In this document: piece after piece, positions 34,026-45,233 of the stretch
Numbering within the stretch: the stretch's first letter is position 1
How the letters are laid out: each line of letters begins with the position of its first letter
Origin: Oenanthe sinensis
Taxonomy: Eukaryota > Streptophyta > Magnoliopsida > Apiales > Apiaceae
Length of the DNA stretch: 64,000 nt
NCBI GenBank assembly: GCA_028671895.1
Contig: CM053801.1
Coordinates: 16,343,375 to 16,407,374, forward strand
Direction: 5' to 3'
Notes under the pieces: generated by a model
What the model was told of the DNA's origin: nothing
Databases searched by the model: none
The model's input: the letters and a program-made list of their open reading frames with translations, nothing else
Program-made: the position numbers and the translations under genes

Positions 34026-37000
34026 TTAAAAAGCTCTATTAGGCCTGGGTGACGAAGACTTGGCTTTCGCAAAATCGACCAGATCTTTGAAAAGTGCATC
34101 TTCAGATTTATCTGGCTTCTTTGGGGTTGATGGCTGTAGAGATATATTATTTGTCTGCCCGACTAAGCTATCATAGGAGGAACCCGACCCACCACTTGGA
34201 GAACCTACATTATGTTGTCTGAAGAACTGTGTTCTCTGACTATGCTTAGAAGGTGGGGGTGGAAGGAACACAGGAGATTCCAAAGGAGCTGATGGCAACC
34301 GGTCAATAGGTTTGGTTGTTGCAGCTTGTTCGCCATATGTGGGCTGCTTCTCAGAGAATATTGTGGCAGTAGGGTTTATAAAATCATCGGAGGCAGTTGG
34401 GTTAATGAAATCGTCAGAAGGTAGAGAAAATGACACTTTTGCTTTTGATGGGGCAGTAGAGTTTGTGTTGTTTACATGAGTTGGTACTGGCACAGGCGTG
34501 AATTCGGATGCTCCAGAAGTCCTTTCAGAGTTGTAAACATCACCGCTCAGATAATCAATATGACCATGTTCTGTGTTAACCGGTTTCTTAGATGCTGGTG
34601 GTAGAGGTAGAAGTGGGTTTACACTTTCAAGCTGACCATTTGTTGGTTTTCGTCCTTGTCCCTGCAAAGTATCCCTTGATGACCTGCACAAATGCATGAT
34701 TTGATTCATAGATTAACTAAATTATCAGCAACCTTTAATACATCCATTACAAAGATAGGGCAGAAAACTGGTAAGAAGGTCGTTAACATTCAATATCACC
34801 TGAGAGCTAGCTGGGAAAAATCATCTTCAGGCTCCTCATCCTCATGAGTCACATTCACTAAAGGGACAACTGAAGTTTGTGTTTGTCCTACTTTTGGAGC
34901 AGACGTTCCTTTTGCAATGCCATCATGGCGGTTAAGAACACGCTGCAGTGTATCATTTAATGTCAATCCCTTCATTAGGAGTTCTTCATTTCTGAAAACC
35001 GATAAGCAATCTGTCAGTTACTATATTAAAATTAACAAAAATTTGTAAGCAATTATATCAACTATTTACTTACGATGTATTGTTCACAAGAATCATGACA
35101 CGCTTTTGGTAGGAACGACACTGCTCAACCAAGTCAACAATCACTTCTTCCTTAATACCCTGCCATGAAGCAAACACACACACATTGCAGTCTAGTATGA
35201 CAACTAACAACCCATCAGTTGGTAACCAAACTTTACCAATAATTATACCTCGCGATTTTGAGGATCCAACGCATTAAGCATTTCCATCAACACATCTGCT
35301 AGCCCATCAGCAGTGTGAATCTCCGTCAGACTGCATTAATTTTTATGGATAAATACATTTATGTTGGTCTGAGGAGCTAAAGAACCAAAAGTGGAGAATT
35401 AAAGAAGAGAAGGAAGACTAAGCACTGCAGCTCAATTAGACTAGCTTAAAAATTAGAAGCATAACTTTAACATACAGCAATAAAGGCAGATGTGACCACG
35501 TGATCTGTATATAGAAGATCTAGGAGCAATAAGTTGTAGTCCTCTATTCTAATAACGAAAAATATGTATATTTTTTCTAATGCCTGGTGAGGTTTAGAAT
35601 GGATGTACAGAATAATATATTACTTCTCCTGGAATCATCAAATGGAGTACAACTTGGCTTATCAAATGAAAAGTGTGTAAAGAATGATATTCATTGCTGC
35701 CTAGTGCCACTCTTAACACGTGTAAACAGGTCAAAGAGGCACACAATTTGGAATGGGTGATGAAGCATAAAAGCAAAACACAAGAAAGACAGATATAATG
35801 GGGGTGTTGAAGAGTAAGAATATAACGTGAAGCTTGGTTTATTAACTTCCCTGATGTGCTCACCCCATGGGGCAAATAATTATCCACCCCCGCGGCTGAT
35901 AAATTTCCATATCAGCAAAGGTTGAGATTTTATTTAATTTTGAAATATTTAAATTAAGCGTGAGACTTATGTTGGGTCGGTTGTTAGACTGTAATTGTTC
36001 ATTTCTTTAATTTATCACTTTATGTAATCAAGTCTTTCTTCGTTCTACCTAGTTTTATTGAAAGGCTGAAGAGAAATTTGCCTAAAAAAACATAAAATAT
36101 GATATATGTTTAGAGTACATCACATAAAATGATCGGGGTCCATACAAAGTCAATTTAAAATAAGGGTAAATAATTTTAATCATTTTACTGCTAAAACTAA
36201 ATTATCATTGGGGTAATGAAAAAAAACAACACTGATCGTCATAACCAAAAAGTAGACTTCATATTGTGCAACTGAAAGAGTAGTAATATATGAACACAAT
36301 GAAGTATAGATGATTAAAATATTACCTCAGTCCAGGAGCATCGGACTGGAGAGATGCCTGAATAGCAGCTTCCTCATATGTTGAAGCAGGGTGAGCAATA
36401 GGTGGTGGGTGCATTAGTGGCTGTGTTTGTGGCGGGGTAAACAATGGTACACTGTTCTCCTCACGGGGTGGGAATTCTACACCAGCGGACTGAATAAATA
36501 GATTTGTTCCAGTTAAATAACGAGGGATGTTGAAAATGATGTCTAAAGTAAACATGAAGCTACTTTAGGAACTTGCTAATAAAAACAGTTTTACTATGTT
36601 ACATCGAACAATGGAGCTATGATTGTTGTATGAATGGTATTATCAACCAAAACTTAGGGTGTGAATGAGAAATTCAACAAAATACACTATTTCAATTGTA
36701 TATTCTTATAACCTATTCATTAATTAATATGCCAGAAGCAATACTGTGCTAGCTTAAGAGCTCATTTAAAGATAATGCTGCACAAGAGCAATTTAATAGG
36801 TACAAAAATCATTTGGATTATATTAGGCACTCTAAAGATGGATCTTCTGACTAAATCATACTCAAGCTAGGCCAACCAAGATTTGTTTGAGCAAACCGGT
36901 TTACACGTATAAATTACAAACGAGAACGGATGAATAGTTTATTTACTTGCAAAATAATACACTGAAAACTACCTTTAGTTCATTGTAAGCAGTATAATAT

Positions 37001-39958
37001 TGGGGATACCGTGCCCTTGATCCTCCCAGAGCTTCTTGCCAGGTATCTATTAAAATCAATATTTTCTCCCGCACATTTAAATCAGGCTGCAAAATTATAA
37101 TACAGTATAAGAATGACAAGACATGAGTACCTTCTAGGGAATAAGCGTATATATCACAGGAAGGAAGATAATTCACCTTCTTCTTTACAATTTTAACCAT
37201 TTCATGTAATATATCCCGCTCAACAATATATTGAAAGATATTTTCTCCACAATTTTTGCTAAGAGTCTCCAGTACCTGTTTCAGATAACCCAGTATAAGG
37301 AACAATGTCAATCAGTAGTAGGTCATTGTTAAAAAGCCAAACACTAATGCAAACATAACATGGGAGCTAACCACTTTTTTTATCACTTCATTGTTTACAA
37401 ATTAATTACGGATATGCAGCCTAGAGTGGAAAGATTTGAATTGTAAGCATGCCCAGTTTCTACTGAATTGCAGATAAGGATAGTCCGATGTGAGAGTACA
37501 GTAACTTAACCAACTTGATAAGATGTTAAGTCAATTCAGTTGCATGGGGCGGTAGCAACTGATATTTGATTCGATATATGTAGAAGTTAGCTAAACTAAT
37601 GATAGTTCTACGAGCTAACATTTTAAGAATTGTCACACAGGTCCAGCTGTATATCTTTCAAATATCCATCTGAACCACCACACCCACTAAAGCACAAATG
37701 AAAAGTAATTGTTCTATGCCCTAATACTGTGGTTCAGAGTTGATTCATCTAGTGGAATGGAGGAAAAAATAGAAGTATATGATGAGAAGGAATTACACAT
37801 TTCCCTGCCATGTTACTCACTAAAATGCGAATAACTCATTTTGTTTTAACCTATTTTATCGGTCAAAGAAGCAGGAAAAGAGAGGAAGGGAAAGTAAGGA
37901 GCTTGATTATAATTATACTGGCTGTAACAAAACAGAAGTTGGTTTATCTTAAAAGGATACATTTGATTACATGGATAATAAAAACACTCTTCTGTATCCC
38001 ACATCATCCCTCTTAGGAGGATAGCTTTCAGAGTGATGTTTACTTTATCCAAGACCATAAATCTTCTCCTCGTATTAGAAGAAAGAGAAAGAAAACTACA
38101 CAAACTGGAATTTGGGTATCTTTGCTACTTTTTTCAATCCCCAAAATAAAACTTACACCAGACAATGAAAGTCTCCTGAGAAACATGTGACATTGAGAAA
38201 ATGAGATTCCAGATCTCTTTAACATTTTATATACAAGAATGATGATCATATGAGATCAGAGGCAATGAGAATTTAAATTAGAATCCAGGTGAGCTCTTTC
38301 AAAGCATGGATAGGATTTGATGGCACAGAAAATATACAACAGCTAAGAATGTATGGTGGCATGGGCTTTGGTTGTTGTCAATTGGCATATTTACTTAAGA
38401 GGATAAAAGAAGAATAATTAACTATTTACCTAAAGGTAACACTTAACTTAATGCATAACAGTGAATGCGTGACTACTCTTGTAATATTTTTTCTCAAAAT
38501 CTCAGAACAGGAAGCAGAAAGGTGCTGCATACATCTCTTTTTTAATGAGGTGTTGGTGATTCATACAATTTCCAAGCCTAACTTAAATTACTAATATTGC
38601 CAAGCAAATTAATGAATAGCTTTATAATAATGGTTCATAATATTTATAGTTCGGCACGTATATAAATGACGCCTCTTGGCCATAACATTCATCAATAGAA
38701 CTACTTGCGAATAATGATAGAAAAATTACTCATTCACCAGCTTGAACATGTACAACTAAAAAGGGAAGAGTATGAAAATGTGCAATTACTAACAAAGAGA
38801 GTAAGCAGCTGAATTTTTGGATTTTTACTTCCGAGACGCTTCTTGAGTATCTTCAAAGCATCCTTCGTTTGCCTGAAAGTTCAATACTTCAATGCAATCA
38901 AAGGAAACCAAGAGGAGTACTTTTTTCCCTTAAAAACATACAGATTTAAGCAAGAGAATGGGCAATTGGCTGCGGTATCTTAAAAAAAATTAACAGAAAA
39001 AGTTAAAATAATCCATAACAAACGAAACACAAACAAGGCAATCGTGTAAAGTTCCACAGTAGAACATAATATATCAAAAGTCGGCAAGAAAAATGTAAAA
39101 CATAATATAATAGGTACTATTCCTAAGAAAAGGTTCTTTATTCTATACACTATTTGATTTAAAAAAATTAAAAAATATCTCGGTTCTTTATCAACTAAAG
39201 ATTACATGATATACCGGAAGATATATCAACTAAAATTAAGAGTTCAACAATATATTACATGATATACCGGAAGATAAAGATTTGTGGCAGTCCACTAACT
39301 ACTAACGGTATCTTTGCTTTCCAATTTACTGTCCACGATATCTTTACAAAATTATTTCTTGAAGTTTTATCTCAGGGTGTTTTAAAAATCTTATATGCCT
39401 ATTATAAGTGGAAAATAGGTTATTTTCCTGTAATTAGAGGCAAACGAGAATTGCCAAACACCCTCTAGATATACCAACAAACTATATGTGAGCTACTTAC
39501 AGAAAACCAATGGACTCCTGTTGATAGAAAGCAACAAGAATATAGTGCAGATTTCATACACTACAAAAGTAGGTCAAATCTAATTTAGCCATTACTAGAG
39601 ACTTGACCAAAAAGAGAAGTAGATAAAACATTTCAACTTATGAGACAAACACAAAGCATTACCAGCTACATATTATATTAGATAAAAGTCATAAAACAAG
39701 TCAGCACTTCAAATACATATCATTCAAATAATCAATGACTGCATAATTTGCAAAGCAAGAAATCAGGACAAAGACAAACAGTCTCAGCTATCATCAAAGA
39801 TAAAATGTCCCATACCCTGGATGTGAGTTGATGAGATCGCATAGCTCGATATTGATTGCCCAGTCTGGACCAACCAGCATATCACTAGTTGCTCTTTCAG
39901 CACATGCTGCCACATTACTAGTCATTCCAATAGTAGGTATTCCCGATATCATATTCAT
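34026..39958 (-). CDS. TOL (TOM1-like) protein with VHS and GAT domains
   Basis: Nine coding exons on the minus strand: 39958-39816, 38872-38794, 37275-37177, 37086-36973, 36489-36326, 35330-35249, 35159-35074, 34991-34800 and 34683-34026. They join to 538 residues. TOL proteins are plant ESCRT-0 substitutes that bind ubiquitinated plasma-membrane cargo and pass it to endosomal sorting. The VHS domain spans about residues 15-150 (CAERATSDMLVGPDWAINIE, LKKRLGSKNPKIQ, LETLSKNCGENIF, REKILILIDTWQEA, YPQYYTAYNELK). The GAT domain spans about 200-300 (GLADVLMEMLNALDP, VDLVEQCRSYQKRVM, GLTLNDTLQRVLNRHDG). The tail is Pro/Ser-rich and low-complexity and contains an exact SDDFINPTA duplication. A 5' UTR exon ends at 40426, followed by an intron to the coding start; the N terminus is about 14 residues longer than in the Arabidopsis relatives I recall. 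No lesion seen. Confidence 0.92.
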
Positions 39959-40426
39959 ATTCCTAAAACCAGAAACCCAAAAATCAATACAAAAATAAGA
40001 GTATGTCAGGTTCAGAATCTCCGAGAACAAGAAGATCCAACAAAATTCTGACAAAGGATACAAATTAGAAAAAACAATCAATCATCCACTAAACCCGAAA
40101 AACTACTATTGGAGTAATTTGTAAAATCAAGTCAAAACAACTAAAAGAGCTTCAAGAACCAAACTTTTTCAACCTAATCAAATGCAAAGCATACAATCAC
40201 AAACTGTGATCAATCAAATCTAAACACAGCCCATCAAAATCACAGCTTTAAAAATAACAAATATAACAAAATCAAGAATTTAATTGCACAAAGTATGATC
40301 ATCCACTACAAATGTACACAAGGGCAAGACAAACCAGTTCACAACAAAGGATCAAACTAACTTACAGAATCAAAGCAAGAAAATTTAAGTTGAAAAGGTC
40401 AAATAAATTATATGGGGTTGGTTACC

Positions 40427-40560
40427 TGTATAATCACCAAGATAAAATTCAAGAAATGCAAGGGGGGTTGATTGATAGATAGATAGATAGATAGTGATGG
40501 GGTTATTGTATGAAGGCTTTACAAATATTTTTGAGAGATTTATTTATTGAGAATTATAAT
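40427..40560 (-). other. 5' UTR exon of the TOL gene with GATA repeat
   Basis: On the minus strand the segment ends in attatacag followed by gtaacc, a good donor at 40425-40424, and the acceptor tttag lies just before the coding start at 39958. The exon carries a (TATC)n run, seen on the plus strand as gatagatagatagatag at about 40474-40494. Confidence 0.55.
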
Positions 40561-41951
40561 AACTAAGAAACAACTTAATAATTTCAGAGATATATGTGTA
40601 TCAGTGTATGTATCGTGTTTTGACTTTTCCAACTACTAGAATCTATTGGTAGATTATAACTGAGATGGGGTGCGGTCTTTACTGATGAAAAGGTGGTAAA
40701 AAAAAATATTTGGAAGAAATAGAAATTTTTATGATATTTTTTAGTTATACTTTTTATGATTGTTGGTAAGATTTTTTTTTTTTTTTAAATGTTCATTTCG
40801 TTTTAGTAAATTGAATATTTCAAGTGCGCAAGTGTGCAACTCAGTTCCTAAGCAGGCTTAGTGGATGCTTCTTTCTTATTTATCCAAAAAATTAATATAT
40901 ATTATACCTTTTTTATTAATATTTTTTTCAATTTTTATAATTTGATTAACTTTTAATCATAAAATGGAAAAGAAAATGATTTTGTATAACAATCCAGACC
41001 CACAAGTGACACTTGCCTTTGGTCATTTACTTGTGTTTTCAGAAAACACATCAGCACTAGAATAAAATTTGGTGACAGAATATGTGTTTCATCACCTAAT
41101 GACCAAGTTCAAGTTTGTGCAACTACTTGGAATAATTCAAAGTCCACCTATAATGGTTAATGGTTGTATCTAATTTTAACTGAATGTGTTGACCCAGTAC
41201 TCCAATGACTGAATATAACCACACACAAGTCAAGCTACAAATTTGCAGAGTCACTGCCATTTGTTGAGGAACCTAGCCACTATAAGTTTGGTGTTATACA
41301 TCATAAAACTATGAATAATTGATCTTATATTTCACTTGACTTTGAAGGGAAGGGGAGGAAATCAAATATACCATACCAATTTTCCTGCCCAAGCAATACT
41401 CTAGAAAGTTCGAGGTTCAAAGTGAATATAAGCTATTACTGCCGTAGGGCTCTTCTGTTGATAAAAAACAAAAAAAAATATACTTGCATCCTTCCGCTTA
41501 TAAATTACTTGTTAGATAAATCAAACGTGAACATTATCTTTTCTATAATTCACGAGTCGGAAAACAAAAACAGAATATTGTACTTTCTTTTGTTTCAAGA
41601 GGGTACTGATTCTTTTTAAATCTTACGAATCTTAACCTAAAAAATATTGTACAAATTAAAATTTTGATCCAAAATATTCATACGCATTTGCGACATACTT
41701 GAACAATATGCATATATTTTGGACAAAATAGAGATTGAAGATACCCGTGCCCAAACTTTTTTTATCAAATGTGTATTTATCATCCAAGTCACTTAAAAAT
41801 ATTCCCCGTACCCAAATATGCATGTTAAATATTCATTTCGCTTTTTGACATTTCAATTCACTTAAAAATGTTTAGACAGACTAGCTACACAACACTTTCT
41901 AAACAAATAAAACAATATATATTGAGGGAAAAAATGATGCAAATTTACAAT
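40561..41951. other. Intergenic region between TOL and the CCR kinase gene
   Basis: Holds the TOL promoter on the left and the 3' flank of the receptor kinase gene on the right. AT-rich, with a T-run near 40770. The frame at 41422-41619 has no recognisable homology. Confidence 0.6.
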
Positions 41952-44294
41952 TTACAGTGAAGAATTTGTGGAAGAATGAGATAGTGGTGCTGGTGTTGCA
42001 AAACAAGCCAGCAATGCTCTTTCTAAGCTAATTACAATTTCAGACATTGTTGGTCGATCGTGGCTGCTGAGCATTACACAATCAGTAGCAAGGTAGCCAA
42101 TGTATGCTATGGCTTCTATCTCCAATGGTGTCGGAGGGGGCAGTTTGGGATCTAATACGCTATGAATGTTGTCCTGAACTATATATGGGACAACATAGTC
42201 GACCACATTTCGTGGCATCCTCTCCTCACTTAAATGGATTGCCTTGTAACCTGATAGTAGCTCTAACAACAAAACACCAAAGCTATAAACATCGCTCTTA
42301 GTTGTTAACTGTTGTAATCTGAAGTACTCGGGGTCTATGTAACCGACAGTGCCTGCAGCGTGTAATGAAAGGTGCGACATATTTTCTGGAGGCCCCATTA
42401 ATGAAAGCCCGAAATCTGACACCTTAGCAGTCCATGTGGCATCGAGTAATATGTTTGATGACTTGATATCACGGTGAATGATTGGTGGGTCTGCATAAAC
42501 GTGGAGGTATTCGATTCCCCTGGCTGCATCAAGGGCTACTTGAATACGGGTGGGCCATGACATTGTATCAGTGCTTTGAGGATTATGTAGATGATCATGG
42601 AGACTGCCATTGTTCAAGTACTCGTAGATCAGTGCATACTCATTGCAATCTTCGCAAAAGCCTAGTAAACGAACAAGGTTTTTGTGGTTTAGGCGCGATA
42701 GGCATTCAAGTTCATTGACAAATGCATACTCATTCTCATCTTGACGTTTGGTTATAGTGCCATTTACACCACCACGAGCACCATTGAAGGATGGACCCGT
42801 AGTTAATTGAGCTCGTTTGATAGCTACTTCCCGCCCATCATGTAATGTAGCTCGGTAAACTGACCCAAAGCTCCCGCTCCCAATCTTGTACTCATCCGAG
42901 AAATTATTTGTGGCTCCAACTAAGATGGAGAAACTAAAATCTTCCAAGTTACCCCCATTTTCCATACTAAACATTTGACTCAGTTTCTTCACAAGTTTTG
43001 GTGACGCTTGTTGAGTATGGGCAACTTCTTTGGTATTCGTAAGTTGAGGCGGCATTTCAATATCATCCAATGGTCCTGAATCATGAACTCGATGAGACCC
43101 TCTACTTCCCTTCTTACAACGAAAACACAACACAAACAAAAGTATAACCGATGAAGAAGTCCCCAAACATCCGACAACCACCAATGTAATATTTTTCGGA
43201 GTCCAATTAACACCACTCTGTTTGCTCTGTGGTGGTGACACCGGATTTACAGGAACCAGATTTTTAACTGTAGGCACAGGATCACACGGTTTGCAAACCA
43301 TTAATCCTTGCCTACAAAACCTTCCACTTCCCGGGGAAGCACCACAAGGGCATTCCCTTCTACACGCACCAGGCATAACATCCTCAAAAACCAAACCATT
43401 AGAACCAAAAACCTCATCCCCCCAACAATACAAACCATAATCCTCCGTCCTCACCCCACAAAAAACACGTCCACTCGCCTCTATGGCCTCAAAACTAGTC
43501 CCCTTAAGCGACCCTGGCAATCCAAACCCATCCTTCCCCCAACAAACCACCCTCCCATCAACCCTAATCCCACAACTTCTCCCATCCCCCAAAGCCAACC
43601 CCTTAAACAAACCCTTAGGCTGATCACCCACAAAGTCCCCCCAACACCACAATCTTCCCCTAACAGAAATCGCACAAAAATGTCGAAAACCAGCAGCAAC
43701 AACACTATAATTCCCTCTATACCTCCCATCCCTAACACTACTAGAATTCCCAAAACATCGAATATTTCCTCCTAATCTCACCACCCCACAAACAAAATCA
43801 CCCCCAACAGCTAAACCACCCAAAACCACCTCTCGAATTCGAACACTAGACCTAAACTTCCTCCACTGCCAACACTCCAACCTCCCAGTACCTCCCACAA
43901 CACCACATATCCTCACCTTCCCAGAATCCAAATCATCAAGAACCACCCCATTATAAATTCTCTTAACCGAAACAATCACACCATTATCATCAAACCTCGA
44001 ACAAATTATAGTAGATTGGTTATCATCAAGCCCACAAACAAACCCATCACCTCCAACAACCCCAGAAAAAGAACCACCACTAACATTACTAGTTACATAG
44101 TTGTAGGAATAATTTTCGAATTGGTTCAAAAAGGTCTTGCAGTTGAGGTGGCGTTGTTGTTGCATGAGTGAGCAAATAATAATGGTTTTATTATTAGAAG
44201 GAGAGTGAGAGATAGAGAAGGTGGGGAGAGAGAGAATGGAAATGGGGAGTAAGCAGAGAGAGAAGACAAGGAGAAGAAGATGAAGAGTAGTCAT
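41952..44294 (-). CDS. CRINKLY4-related receptor-like kinase (CCR4/CCR3-type)
   Basis: A single uninterrupted frame of 780 residues on the minus strand. Residues 1-22 are a hydrophobic signal peptide. Residues 35-300 form crinkly repeats of about 39 residues with Cys and CWG signatures (LWCWGDF, VVCWGKD, LYCWGDE), expected to fold as a propeller. A shortened TNFR-like Cys-rich segment follows (CRRECPCGAS to MVCKPCD, 311-337). The transmembrane helix is about 369-391. The kinase domain spans about 464-760: GSGSFG (472-477), AIK with Lys493, HRD 607-609, DFG 627-629, GYIDPEYF. All catalytic residues are present, so activity is likely. KKLSQMFSMENGGNLEDFSF before the kinase is typical of the CCR3/CCR4 branch. 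Lack of introns is also the family norm. The next gene on the same strand is another receptor kinase, but of an unrelated class. Confidence 0.92.
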   Translation of the reverse strand: MTTLHLLLLVFSLCLLPISILSLPTFSISHSPSNNKTIIICSLMQQQRHLNCKTFLNQFENYSYNYVTSNVSGGSFSGVVGGDGFVCGLDDNQSTIICSRFDDNGVIVSVKRIYNGVVLDDLDSGKVRICGVVGGTGRLECWQWRKFRSSVRIREVVLGGLAVGGDFVCGVVRLGGNIRCFGNSSSVRDGRYRGNYSVVAAGFRHFCAISVRGRLWCWGDFVGDQPKGLFKGLALGDGRSCGIRVDGRVVCWGKDGFGLPGSLKGTSFEAIEASGRVFCGVRTEDYGLYCWGDEVFGSNGLVFEDVMPGACRRECPCGASPGSGRFCRQGLMVCKPCDPVPTVKNLVPVNPVSPPQSKQSGVNWTPKNITLVVVGCLGTSSSVILLFVLCFRCKKGSRGSHRVHDSGPLDDIEMPPQLTNTKEVAHTQQASPKLVKKLSQMFSMENGGNLEDFSFSILVGATNNFSDEYKIGSGSFGSVYRATLHDGREVAIKRAQLTTGPSFNGARGGVNGTITKRQDENEYAFVNELECLSRLNHKNLVRLLGFCEDCNEYALIYEYLNNGSLHDHLHNPQSTDTMSWPTRIQVALDAARGIEYLHVYADPPIIHRDIKSSNILLDATWTAKVSDFGLSLMGPPENMSHLSLHAAGTVGYIDPEYFRLQQLTTKSDVYSFGVLLLELLSGYKAIHLSEERMPRNVVDYVVPYIVQDNIHSVLDPKLPPPTPLEIEAIAYIGYLATDCVMLSSHDRPTMSEIVISLERALLACFATPAPLSHSSTNSSL

Positions 44295-45233
44295 TTAGAG
44301 TTCATGGTGAGTTGAACAAGTTTATGTTCATATTTTGTATGCATAATGTATGTGTGTGTATAGTAGTAATACGTGTGTGTGTGACATAGACACACAAGGA
44401 AAGTGTAAACGCGGCTGGAGTGAAAAGGAGAGGATGGATTAAATTAAAAGATGGTTTGGATTCGGAGAAAGAGTAAGAGGGAGGACCGAGTCGCGGGAGC
44501 GTGTATTACTATTTTCTCTTAATAGGACCAATTTGTAATTGATCTAAATCATTTTACTTTTTATTTTGTTTTAATAATTAGCCTTGCAAATGAGCTATTC
44601 TAACAAATCTCGGATGAGTCAGAGTCGAATATTTAACAAATCGAGGAAATGAAGAGGAAGAGGAACAGGAAGGATCTTTGGCATGAGTTTTAATTTTAAT
44701 ATTAAGATGTTAGTGTTGGATTCTAGTGAGAAACATGAATATTATAGAAATGATTATGACTGTCAATGACAGTGTATATAATTTTTATGAAAAATGAAAA
44801 TATTTGTCATAAAATATTTATAAGTTGACTTATTCTAATAATAAAATATTAAAGAACACAATTTTGACCATATCTTCTGGCAAGCTATTGGTTCGATGTT
44901 AGCAATGCTTGCCGAGTAAAAATCTTGAAGTACTCTTATTTATGTGGTTTTAGTATTAAGCCTAGTGATGACTAGAAATAATCAACTACCTCTAAATCTC
45001 TAATCCTGTAAAAGCACCGAAGCTAAATGATTAATCCCTCAGTTTAGAAGTCTACAAACATGATGCGAACAAACTCAGTTTATTTTAGTTACCATCATTA
45101 TGATACATATTACACAATACACACTATACTAGGCTTCTACTAAAACCATAGAAATTCGAGTACGAGATTTTTACTCTGGAAGCATTTGACGACAACATAC
45201 TAATACTTGAGTCTACAGGGAGCCTTTTCTGAT
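44295..45233. other. Intergenic region between two receptor-kinase genes
   Basis: Promoter and 5' UTR of the CCR gene (CT-rich on the minus strand near 44300) and the 3' UTR of the CEPR2-like gene. AT-rich between. No additional gene recognised. Confidence 0.6.

Noticed and set aside
39195..39470. Possible small MITE with agggtgtttt / aaacaccct ends and a 24-bp direct repeat in TOL intron 1
   Set aside because: The inverted ends are short, the pair spans only about 90 bp and no target duplication is visible.
43308..43775. 155-codon open frame on the plus strand, rich in Pro/Thr/Ser
   Set aside because: It is the antisense shadow of the CCR4-type kinase ectodomain; the strand's C-richness keeps stops rare. 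No homology.
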